Below, piece after piece: positions 57,699-64,000 of a stretch of 64,000 nt of DNA (positions within the stretch are counted from its first letter, which is position 1; each line of letters opens with the position of its first letter). Origin of the DNA: Hellea sp. (GTDB lineage: Bacteria; Pseudomonadota; Alphaproteobacteria; Caulobacterales; Maricaulaceae). Made by a program: the position numbers and the translations under genes. Below the pieces are notes generated by a model. It saw nothing but the letters and a program-made list of their open reading frames with translations. It did no database searches and was not told the DNA's origin. The stretch is taken from assembly GCA_028224375.1 (NCBI GenBank), contig JAOIVW010000017.1:1-64000 (forward strand), given 5' to 3'.

Positions 57699-58460
57699 AT
57701 GAAGACCTCATATCTTCTCGCAGCGGCTTTTATCGTTGCATCTACCGGAACGGCCCAGGCCCAATTTAGTGACCCGCTTGGCGGTTGGAGCGGCGAAGCT
57801 TCGCTGTCAGGGTCAAGAACAACAGGTAACACCGACACGACTGATATTGGTCTTGCTATTAAGCTCCAAAAAGAAGACGGCCCTTGGAAACATAAATTTA
57901 AAGCCTCAGCTGACCGCGGCGAAGCTGAAGACATCGACAATAAAAAGAGATTTGATCTCGCCTATCAACTTGATCGCCAAATTAATGAGCGCCTCTATGC
58001 TTTTGGTAACGCTGATTATTATGGCGATGATTTTGGCGCCTTTAAACAAGGTTATTTCCTCGGTACAGGTCTCGGCTACAAAGCTATCCTGCCTGAGCCT
58101 TTAAGTTGGGACCTTGAAGCTGGTGTTGGCTATCGTTCGCAAAAAGCACGTATCGTCGATAATGACATTTTGACAAATCCACTGGGCCTAGCCAGTGACC
58201 GCGAGAATGAAATCGCCGGCCGCGGATTTTCCGATCTGGACTATGTTTTGAATGAGAATGTCTCTTTCTATAATGATACGGAGATCATTTATTCTGCAAG
58301 CGATACATATATCTGGAACGAGGTCGGCATCACAGCCACACTCGCCGGCAATCTCGCGGCGCGCGCCTCCTACCGTGTTGATCATCATACTGATGTCCCG
58401 ATTGGAACAGAAAAGACAGATACAACCACGCGCTTTGGCATTGTTTATACAATGAAGTAG
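57699..58460 (+). CDS. DUF481 family outer-membrane protein
   Basis: 253 residues with a signal peptide (MKTSYLLAAAFIVASTGTAQA) and the DUF481 barrel. It shows GGWSGEASLSGSRTTGNTDT, repeated amphipathic strands, LYAFGNADYYGDDFG, GTGLGYKAI and the end RFGIVYTMK. This is a YdiY-like salt- or acid-induced type of unknown role. AAAGGGAA precedes the ATG. Confidence 0.87.
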   Translation: MKTSYLLAAAFIVASTGTAQAQFSDPLGGWSGEASLSGSRTTGNTDTTDIGLAIKLQKEDGPWKHKFKASADRGEAEDIDNKKRFDLAYQLDRQINERLYAFGNADYYGDDFGAFKQGYFLGTGLGYKAILPEPLSWDLEAGVGYRSQKARIVDNDILTNPLGLASDRENEIAGRGFSDLDYVLNENVSFYNDTEIIYSASDTYIWNEVGITATLAGNLAARASYRVDHHTDVPIGTEKTDTTTRFGIVYTMK

Positions 58461-58475
58461 CCTTACGCTTGCCGC

Positions 58476-58997
58476 ATGCTGAGTCACCTTCTCCTCATGC
58501 GGCACGCAAAGTCATCCTGGTCGGATGGCAGCCTGTCCAACCACGAACGCCCGCTTAATAAGCGCGGCGAGAAAGCCGCACTTGCCGTGGGCCAAGCCCT
58601 CACCGCACGCGGTTATGCGCCTGACATTATCTGGAGCTCTGATTCCACCCGTACGCGCCAAACGGCCATGCGCCTGATACGCGCTATTCCTGGCGCGCAG
58701 ACCGTGAATTATCATTCGGATTTTTATCATGCGAGTGTGCAAACCGTTCTTTCTGTTTGCGGCAAAAATATTGAACCCGAAGGACGTTTGATGCTGCTCG
58801 GGCACAATCCTGGTTGGGGCGGGCTGCATCATTATTTCACGGGCCAATATCATGATTATCCCACAGCGGCCTGCACCGTCTTGCAGCGCACAGATTATAA
58901 AAGCGGCGATTGGCTCGACCCCAAAAGCTGGCGCATGATTGATTTAATATTGCCCCGAGAACTGGAAAGCGAACTGGAAAGCGAGCTGGACCGGTGA
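58476..58997 (+). CDS. sixA: SixA-like phosphohistidine phosphatase
   Basis: 173 residues of the histidine phosphatase superfamily: the catalytic RHA motif LLMRHAKSSW is at about residues 6-15, then ERPLNKRGEKAA, SSDSTRTRQTA, and the second catalytic His in MLLGHNPGW. SixA removes phosphate from HPt domains or phosphotransferase proteins. It overlaps the following small membrane gene by 4 bases. Confidence 0.9.
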   Translation: MLSHLLLMRHAKSSWSDGSLSNHERPLNKRGEKAALAVGQALTARGYAPDIIWSSDSTRTRQTAMRLIRAIPGAQTVNYHSDFYHASVQTVLSVCGKNIEPEGRLMLLGHNPGWGGLHHYFTGQYHDYPTAACTVLQRTDYKSGDWLDPKSWRMIDLILPRELESELESELDR

Positions 58998-59194
58998 AAG
59001 CCACTTTGATTGCCATGTGGCGTCTCTTTTACGCCCTCGCCTTTTATCCGCTGATGATTGGCGCATTTATCTGGCTCTATATCAAAGGCGCGCATTGGAT
59101 TTGGGGCGCGTTGATCATCGCCGGCATTCTAATATTTGATCCCATTTGGCGTATCATGGGCCGAAGTCTTGTGCGGATGATACAAAGAAAATAA
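58994..59194 (+). CDS. Small membrane protein coupled to sixA, 66 aa
   Basis: The GTG start overlaps the sixA TGA (GTGA), so it is translationally coupled. Two helices (about residues 10-31 and 34-52) are followed by a basic tail (GRSLVRMIQRK). No family recognised. Confidence 0.68.
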   Translation: MKATLIAMWRLFYALAFYPLMIGAFIWLYIKGAHWIWGALIIAGILIFDPIWRIMGRSLVRMIQRK

Positions 59195-59253
59195 CGCCCT
59201 GAAGCCGAAGCCTCAGGACGCCGTTTGAGTCCAATCTCAAAGGGGGAAGAAAT

Positions 59254-59454
59254 ATGGACGTTATGACGAGTAGAGTGGGACAACTCAGCGCGTCACAGTC
59301 TAGTTACGTCCCAAGCCCCGCTATTGGATTGCAGGGTGTGCGCTTTTGCGCAGGCATTCTTCAAAACACGACATTTATTGATGACTGTCTAAAACCTCAT
59401 CGAGCCGCTCATCAAAGAGGTCGAGGTTGTTATCAAAAAGCTTTGGGCAGTTAA
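59254..59454 (+). CDS. Possible 66-aa protein
   Basis: A very good ribosome-binding site (GGGGGAA about 7 bases before the ATG) supports it. It begins MDVMTSRVGQLSASQSS. Its 3' end overlaps the convergent 75-aa gene by 80 bases, and its composition is not typical, so it is uncertain. Confidence 0.35.
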   Translation: MDVMTSRVGQLSASQSSYVPSPAIGLQGVRFCAGILQNTTFIDDCLKPHRAAHQRGRGCYQKALGS

Positions 59455-59602
59455 GATCGTCCATCCAATGCTTTTCGCCAGCTTGCCTCGCGGATCTGCT
59501 CCTTATCTGGCGTAAACGATCTTTGAGGGTCACGCCTTTTGGCTTAAGCGGTCCTACAAACTCAATTTCAGTCTCAGCCATAGAGATATCTGTCATTTTC
59601 AT
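59375..59602 (-). CDS. Unrecognised acidic 75-aa protein
   Basis: MKMTDISMAETEIEFVGPLK at the start and DNNLDLFDERLDEVLDSHQ at the end, with a central basic helix KDRLRQIRSRSARQAG. GAGGAC precedes the start; the second ATG (MTDIS) is equally possible. No family recognised. Confidence 0.5.
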   Translation of the reverse strand: MKMTDISMAETEIEFVGPLKPKGVTLKDRLRQIRSRSARQAGEKHWMDDLNCPKLFDNNLDLFDERLDEVLDSHQ

Positions 59603-59820
59603 TACGTCCTCTCATCCTCACCCCGTGTTTTGGCCGATATTTCAAAGTTGGCCTTAACTGATAGTCAGAAAAGGATGGCCTTAAAGAAAGTGAGTCACCG
59701 TGAAAAAGGTGGAAAATCTACGATTGAGCGGCAGCTTAAGAAATCACGTTTTCGTGCAGCCTCAGTCGTCGGCACATCAATTGCTTGATAATTATTGATT
59801 GCCAAGAGGACGCGACAGAC

Positions 59821-60282
59821 ATGCTGGATGACATCTTTTCATTAGGGAAATTTCGTATTGTTTTCGCGATCTTGCTCGCGAGCATAGCCTTCACCCAATT
59901 TGGGTATATCTGGTACGCGACCATATTTGACGATGTTTGGCAGGCCCTGATTAACCGCACAGAAGAAGAGCTGATAGCCATGGCCGTCCTACGCGGGTTT
60001 ATTCAGACGGTTTTTACCTATCTTATCAGCGCCGCTCAAACCTTGGGTCTTTTCCTATTGATACATATCGCCCGCGCCAAAAGCTTTTGGGATTACCAAA
60101 TTATTGCGGCCATAGTCTCAGTCATGATTGCAATGCCCGTGCTCGGAAATGCCGTCCTCTTTGCAGGCGCGCCGAAGACACTTTGGGTGCTCGACTTTGC
60201 CCACTTTATTCTAGGCTATGCGGGCATTGCAGCGACTCTTTATATTGTCCTTAATTTTAAGCGACAAAAGGTACAGTCTTAA
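59821..60282 (+). CDS. Unrecognised four-helix membrane protein, 153 aa
   Basis: Four predicted membrane helices in MLDDIFSLGKFRIVFAIL and onward, with a long second helix pair (TVFTYLISAAQTLGLFLL, IIAAIVSVMIAMPVLGN). AGAGGA precedes the chosen ATG at 59821. Convergent with the next gene, 4-base overlap. It resembles small DUF1761-type proteins in layout only. Confidence 0.68.
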   Translation: MLDDIFSLGKFRIVFAILLASIAFTQFGYIWYATIFDDVWQALINRTEEELIAMAVLRGFIQTVFTYLISAAQTLGLFLLIHIARAKSFWDYQIIAAIVSVMIAMPVLGNAVLFAGAPKTLWVLDFAHFILGYAGIAATLYIVLNFKRQKVQS

Positions 60283-60674
60283 CCAACACTGAGCAGCGTA
60301 TCTTCATTGCGAAGGCGATAGAGCAAGAGCATCGCCATCACAGTCGGAATCGCGGCCAAGAAAAGCTGGTTATAGCCTTCAATCCCTGGGATGAGATGCG
60401 GGATCGTCATGAGCGTCCCAATACCGTGAAGGATTAAAACAAGCAGGTAGCTGATTTTCTTTTTAAAGCCGATAACAAAGGCGACCAGCAAGGCAATCAT
60501 CAAAACACCCGTAATCGTGCTGCCAATTTCAGGCATCGCAAATTTGTAATATTTATTGGAAATATTACCGATAGATTCAGGTTTGGTAAAACGCATGATC
60601 TGCCACGGCAGCATAAAGTAGAAAATGCTGATGCGCGTTAAGAACAATGGTATTTTAAGGGTATGTGTGGACAT
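60279..60674 (-). CDS. Unrecognised four-helix membrane protein, 131 aa
   Basis: MSTHTLKIPLFLTRISIFYF at the start, with helices at about 10-25, 52-70, 75-95 and 105-122. The DoxX-like layout (a helical bundle with LPWQIMRFTKPESIG) suggests membership of that broad group. GGAGAGAG precedes the ATG. Confidence 0.68.
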   Translation of the reverse strand: MSTHTLKIPLFLTRISIFYFMLPWQIMRFTKPESIGNISNKYYKFAMPEIGSTITGVLMIALLVAFVIGFKKKISYLLVLILHGIGTLMTIPHLIPGIEGYNQLFLAAIPTVMAMLLLYRLRNEDTLLSVG

Positions 60675-60756
60675 GATCTCTCTCCGTTATTTTCCGCACA
60701 GCTAAACTATTTTAACAAACCATGCCCGTCACATTCATGTGAGCAAGCCTCTATCT

Positions 60757-60904
60757 GTCATTCCGTGCCTGTGTTTGATTTATCAAACACTAGAGCGCAG
60801 CACTGGCGGAACCCATACCTTGTCATTGCGACTAACGGAAATTTGGATTTAGGCAAAATATCAAGGTATGGGTAGCGTCAGCGCAAGCCCTGTGACGCTA
60901 TGAC
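60757..60904 (-). repeat. Interspersed palindromic element, copy 2 (~148 bp)
   Basis: The reverse complement aligns with 4812-4967: TGTCATAGCG at one end, CTACCCAT, GGGTTCCGCCAGTGCT, AGTGTTTG/CAAACAC, and ACGGAATGACA at the other end. The middle part between the paired arms differs in sequence, while the arms are kept. It lies between the DoxX-like gene and gltX. Confidence 0.8.
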
Positions 60905-60926
60905 AAGATTGAGAGTTTACTCTCCT

Positions 60927-62267
60927 TTAAGCCGTTTCGCCACGTAATCTCGCTTTCGCCTTTTCTGCGCCTAGCAAAACCAGCAATCCGCCCATCTCAG
61001 GACCTCTGTCACGGCCTGTTAGGGCGCGGCGTAGCGGCATGAAAAGGCTCTTGCCTTTGCGGCCTTGCTCCGCCTTCAGCTTACCCGTCCACTCGCTCCA
61101 GGTTTCATCTGTAATCTTGTCAGGCAGACAGTTAGCTGCCGAAATGCAAAAGGCTTTATCCTCGTCTTCAATCTGTCCCGGCATAGGCGCGAAGAGCACG
61201 GTTGACCATCCAGCTGTGTCAGAGACTTTGCTGATATTGGCGCGGATAAGGTTCCAGAACGCCTCGCCGCCGCCGACATTCAGGCTCTCTAAATGGTCTT
61301 TGACCGTCTCGTAAGAGGTCTCATGCAAAAGACGACCATTGAGCAGCAGCAATTCATCATCGCTGAACCGTGCGGGCGCACGGCCGATTTTATCAAAGCT
61401 AAATTCGTCTTTCAGCACTTCCATGCTCGGGCGCACTTCGATGGGGTCTGAGGTTCCGATTTTCGCAAGCAATGAACAAATCGCGAGCGGCTCAAAGCCT
61501 TGCTCTTTCAGCTCCCCCATAGAGAGCGAGCCCAAACGCTTGGACAAGGGAGAGCCGTCTTTCCAGACCAAGAGCGGCGTATGCGCAAAGACTGGCAAGT
61601 GATCGGAGAGCGCCTCAAAGATTTCAATCTGCGCGCCGGAATTGGTGACATGATCCTCACCGCGAATGACATGGGTGATCTTTTCGTCAATATCATCGAC
61701 AACACTTGGCAGCGTATAAAGAAACGAGCCATCGCCGCGAATGAGGACGGGATCGGACAGCGAGCTCGTATCCACGCTCTGCTCCCCGCGCACCATATCA
61801 TTCCAATGCACAGTTTTGCCCGAGAGCTTAAAGCGCCAATGCGGTTTGCGGCCTTCATCTTCATAGGCTTTGATTTGCGCCTCCGTCAGCTCCAGCGCCG
61901 CGCGGTTATAGATGGGTGGCTTGCTCTGCACGCGCAGTAATTTACGCTGGCGGTCCAGCTCATCAGAGGTCTCGTAACACGCATAAAGACGGCCCGCCTC
62001 ACGCAGGGTCTTGGCCGCGGCTTCATAGGCGGGGAATTTATGCGACTGATTAAAGCTATGGTCCCAGTTCAGGCCGAGCCAGCCTAAGTCTTCCTTTATA
62101 CCGTCCTCATACTCATTGGTGCTACGCTCTAAATCCGTGTCATCAATGCGCAAGATAAACTTACCCCCGCGCTCGCGCACAAAGAGCCAATTCATAAGCG
62201 CAGTACGCACATTCCCAACATGAAGCCGCCCAGTAGGCGACGGGGCAAAACGGCAGATGACAGTCAT
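60927..62267 (-). CDS. gltX: Glutamyl-tRNA synthetase (GltX family)
   Basis: A 446-residue class I synthetase: PSPTGRLHVGNVRTALMNWL (HIGH-type motif), ILRIDDTDLERS, VIRGEDHVTNSG, and a KMSKS-type loop SPLSKRLGSLS. Alphaproteobacteria often carry two GltX enzymes, one discriminating and one also charging tRNA-Gln; which this is cannot be told by eye. Confidence 0.96.
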   Translation of the reverse strand: MTVICRFAPSPTGRLHVGNVRTALMNWLFVRERGGKFILRIDDTDLERSTNEYEDGIKEDLGWLGLNWDHSFNQSHKFPAYEAAAKTLREAGRLYACYETSDELDRQRKLLRVQSKPPIYNRAALELTEAQIKAYEDEGRKPHWRFKLSGKTVHWNDMVRGEQSVDTSSLSDPVLIRGDGSFLYTLPSVVDDIDEKITHVIRGEDHVTNSGAQIEIFEALSDHLPVFAHTPLLVWKDGSPLSKRLGSLSMGELKEQGFEPLAICSLLAKIGTSDPIEVRPSMEVLKDEFSFDKIGRAPARFSDDELLLLNGRLLHETSYETVKDHLESLNVGGGEAFWNLIRANISKVSDTAGWSTVLFAPMPGQIEDEDKAFCISAANCLPDKITDETWSEWTGKLKAEQGRKGKSLFMPLRRALTGRDRGPEMGGLLVLLGAEKAKARLRGETA

Positions 62268-62403
62268 TAGAGTAACCTTTTAAACTATTCGCGCGGTCAT
62301 AAGGGATTGGAGATAAGATTGGAAGTGTTGAATAATGCCAAGGTTTCAAAGTTTCATCTAACATTAAAAATTTTGAGCTATGAAATCTCAGGAGATTAAG
62401 TTG

Positions 62404-63207
62404 ATGAGCGTTTTTGCCCACTTGTTTTTATTTGTGCTGGGCGGGTTGGGCGTCTCTGCAATTTTTAAATTTGAGCTAAGAAGATTTAGATTTGGGAATA
62501 CGGGCCTATACGTAAAACTGCGAAAAGCTATTTGCCCTGAAGACGTTTTCATTTCGAAACTAAAGGCAAGCATCCTTAAATCGTTCCTCATCCGATTTAT
62601 ACTCATAGCTATTCTAGCATCGGGCCTTTATGCTTACTGCGCCTACTCCAGCTCTGAAAGCCAGTGCATACTAGGCAATTCAAGTGGACTTTCGGGGTTA
62701 GATTATTTGGGCCTGTGGGTTTCTGGCTCGATGATACTTATGGTTAACCGCGCTAACAAAGCGGTGATTTATGGTTTATATGGGCGGGGCGACTGGAAAG
62801 TTGACATAAAAAACTCTGCCGAACCCCTCACCCAGAGGCTCGCTAAAATCGAGAGAAAAATAAAATTAGGATTTTACAGCTCAATTATACCGCTCGGGTC
62901 GGTTATCATCGCCGCCATGACTCTAAGCGGCAGCTCAGGAGATGATCAGCTTTTATACTATGGGTTTTTTACGCTTTATGCAGTGATAGTCTGCGTTATC
63001 GCCTTTGGAATTTGGAAAAAATCCCGCATCGCAATCGCCGTGATGATTCTATTTTTTCTGACCTTCAATTATAACTTTGCTCCCATTGACATCGAATGGC
63101 TATCTTTAATCTACGGAATTTTTATCATCATCTTGGGCGTCGCTATGTTTGCTAGCTGCGAATATCACAGAATTACTAAATTCATATCTCATCCCGATAC
63201 CCATTAG
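62404..63207 (+). CDS. Unrecognised multi-pass membrane protein, 267 aa
   Basis: About six membrane helices with a basic N-terminal loop (FELRRFRFGNTGLYVKLRK) and a central cytoplasmic segment (AEPLTQRLAKIERKIKLG). CAGGAG 9 bases before the ATG at 62404 decides the start over 62380. Its 3' end, ISHPDTH, runs into a 30-base sequence copied from the nadE end on the other strand. No family recognised. Confidence 0.68.
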   Translation: MSVFAHLFLFVLGGLGVSAIFKFELRRFRFGNTGLYVKLRKAICPEDVFISKLKASILKSFLIRFILIAILASGLYAYCAYSSSESQCILGNSSGLSGLDYLGLWVSGSMILMVNRANKAVIYGLYGRGDWKVDIKNSAEPLTQRLAKIERKIKLGFYSSIIPLGSVIIAAMTLSGSSGDDQLLYYGFFTLYAVIVCVIAFGIWKKSRIAIAVMILFFLTFNYNFAPIDIEWLSLIYGIFIIILGVAMFASCEYHRITKFISHPDTH

Positions 63208-63217
63208 TAATCGGATA
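63188..63217 (-). repeat. Direct repeat of the nadE 3' end, distal copy
   Basis: 30 bases identical except for one position to 63747-63776. On the minus strand it reads YPITNGYRDEI followed by TGA, a possible old C-terminal end of NadE. It overlaps the end of the membrane-protein gene on the plus strand. Confidence 0.88.
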
Positions 63218-63225
63218 GCATCGAA

Positions 63226-63417
63226 CTAATCGCTTATCTTACCAGGTCCCGATTGACGTCCACTCATTTCAATCATGGTCTCAATACGGATGAGGCGTTT
63301 CTCGTGGTCCATCAGGCCTTTGCTGAGATCTTTTACATCCTCGGACATGTCTTCAATCTCTTTTTCGATAAGGACAAGCTTCTTAAGATAACCGGAAAGG
63401 TTTTCAATCCAAGCCAT
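63226..63417 (-). CDS. Coiled-coil protein paired with the RHH gene, 63 aa
   Basis: MAWIENLSGYLKKLVLIEKEIEDMSEDVKDL gives regular heptads; the tail SGRQSGPGKISD is loose. It starts 14 bases before the end of the upstream ribbon-helix-helix gene. Size and layout resemble a two-gene antitoxin-like cassette, but no toxin family is recognised. Confidence 0.62.
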   Translation of the reverse strand: MAWIENLSGYLKKLVLIEKEIEDMSEDVKDLSKGLMDHEKRLIRIETMIEMSGRQSGPGKISD

Positions 63418-63688
63418 GCGAGGCTCTTAGGGCTTTAAATTCGGCTTTAAACCGCGTCATATCAGATCGGTGTTTTCGGAGTCTTTTGTGAATACGCTCG
63501 GTTGCCTCGCCAACTTCTTTGACAAGGTATTTCACCTCCGCAAGCTCATCGGGGCGAACATCATATTCGAGCGCCGCTTGACGGATATGCTCGCTGACGG
63601 ACATATCCCCCGCCAGAGCCGCCGCTTCTATGGCCGCTTTCTCTTCAGGCGTAACTAAAAGATTGATGCGTTGGGTGCGTGTACTCAT
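63404..63688 (-). CDS. Ribbon-helix-helix-like DNA-binding protein, 94 aa
   Basis: MSTRTQRINLLVTPEEKAAIEAAA is a typical RHH start with a beta strand (RINLLV) and two helices (MSVSEHIRQAALEYD), as in antitoxin and mobilisation-type regulators. The C-terminal half is a basic helix (RIHKRLRKHRSDMTRFKAEF). The ATG at 63688 (MSTRT) is taken as the start. The DNA before it is a run of alternating ATACATAT, a plausible self-operator. Confidence 0.75.
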   Translation of the reverse strand: MSTRTQRINLLVTPEEKAAIEAAALAGDMSVSEHIRQAALEYDVRPDELAEVKYLVKEVGEATERIHKRLRKHRSDMTRFKAEFKALRASHGLD

Positions 63689-63710
63689 GTACATACATAT
63701 ACATATGAGT
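63685..63710. promoter_or_regulatory. Alternating AT-rich repeat at the RHH gene start
   Basis: Several ACAT/ATAC/ATAT units in a row (CATGTACATACATATACATATG pattern in overview) overlap the RHH start codon. RHH proteins commonly bind such repeated half-sites in their own promoter. Confidence 0.4.
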
Positions 63711-63731
63711 AGGTAAAATGTCAATGTCCCG

Positions 63732-64000
63732 CTAAGCGCCGGGCACCTCATCCCGATACCCATTCGTAATCGGATAACGCCTATCCCTCCCGAAATTCTT
63801 CGTGCCAATCTTTACGCCAGGCGGGGCTTGGCGGCGTTTATATTCGGCTATGTAGAGCAGATGTTGTATGCGCTTGACTGTGGCAGGGCTGTGCCCGCGT
63901 GCGATGATGTCTTCAACGGGTAATTCCTGCTCAATCAGGCCAAAGAGAATGTCGTCCAGCACGGGATATTCCGGCAGGCTGTCACTGTCTTTTTGGTCAT
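63732..64000 (-). CDS. nadE: Glutamine-dependent NAD+ synthetase, C-terminal part (5' end outside window)
   Basis: The frame leaves the right edge on the minus strand. Visible are PEYPVLDDILFGLIEQ, VKRIQHLLYIAEYKRRQAPPGVKIG and NFGRDRRYPITNGYRDE, the standard NadE C-terminal end. NadE converts nicotinate adenine dinucleotide to NAD+. The last residues VPGA follow the 30-bp repeated stretch, so this tail may have been supplied by an inserted segment. Confidence 0.93.
   Translation of the reverse strand, partial: DQKDSDSLPEYPVLDDILFGLIEQELPVEDIIARGHSPATVKRIQHLLYIAEYKRRQAPPGVKIGTKNFGRDRRYPITNGYRDEVPGA
63747..63776 (-). repeat. Direct repeat of the nadE 3' end, copy inside nadE
   Basis: The partner of 63188-63217, 29 of 30 bases identical. 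It encodes YPITNGYRDE in nadE. The 529 bases between the copies hold the RHH and coiled-coil genes. Confidence 0.88.

Noticed and set aside
59195-59221. CCTGAAGC/GCCTCAGG hairpin after the sixA-linked gene as terminator
   Set aside because: Imperfect stem and no T tract.
1-64000. tRNA, rRNA, transposase or integrase genes
   Set aside because: Intergenic regions were read for cloverleaf ends and the frames for recombinase motifs; none were found, although short remnants could be missed by eye.

Overview
The window is a chromosomal stretch of an alphaproteobacterium. Evidence includes the hybrid kinase CckA next to recA-alaS, two GTTC-N7-GTTC SOS boxes upstream of recA (the alphaproteobacterial LexA motif), a DUF1476/ATPase zeta-inhibitor gene divergent from purC, a purC-purS-purQ-purL-bolA run, a monothiol glutaredoxin, a serS-surE-pcm cluster, a single-cysteine DksA and a perfect TTAA-N7-TTAA CtrA-type site. 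Moderate GC and the many outer-membrane and prosthecate-type genes suggest a marine Hyphomonadaceae/Maricaulales-like lineage; this placement is inference.

Layout. 1-3.4 kb: end of radC, an MFS transporter, purB. 3.7-4.8 kb: two tandem exported thioredoxin-fold paralogues, one without its CxxC. 5-9.6 kb: DUF1476 gene divergent from the purine operon purC-S-Q-L-bolA. 9.6-14.8 kb: exported HExxH/TPR protein inserted between bolA and grxD, then rpsD, rarD and small membrane proteins. 14.9-18.4 kb: a repetitive YadA-type trimeric autotransporter. 18.6-23.4 kb: trmJ and two unrelated NADP-isocitrate dehydrogenases facing each other. 23.6-32.8 kb: MipA-like and DUF817 proteins, purU broken by an in-frame stop, alaS, SOS-controlled recA, cckA. 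32.9-41 kb: tandem DUF885 lipoproteins, dksA, an orphan MoxR ATPase, a QEGLA-motif protein and membrane proteins.

41.2-50.2 kb is the accessory part. It holds a membrane-tethered CadC-like/TPR regulator with a small partner, divergent from two unrecognised proteins of 395 and 83 residues. Next comes a decayed copy of the 5' end of prfC, an SdpI/SdpR-like pair, a DUF1508 repeat protein, an AraC regulator, a candidate small RNA, and a three-gene unit made of an IHF-like gene and two unknown small genes. Intact prfC begins at 50276, so 45.55-50.2 kb lies between a broken and an intact prfC start, as if an element had once inserted there.

51.9-64 kb returns to core genes: a CtrA-box membrane protein, a PAN-domain Q-rich protein, a lipoprotein, pcm, surE, serS, a DUF481 protein, sixA, gltX and the C-terminal part of nadE. 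A second integration-like scar lies at the nadE 3' end: a 30-bp piece of its coding end is repeated 0.56 kb away, and the two copies bracket a ribbon-helix-helix/coiled-coil gene pair. Two copies of a ~150-bp palindromic element (4.8 and 60.8 kb) and several long inverted repeats occupy intergenic gaps. No rRNA, tRNA, CRISPR array, transposase or integrase was seen.
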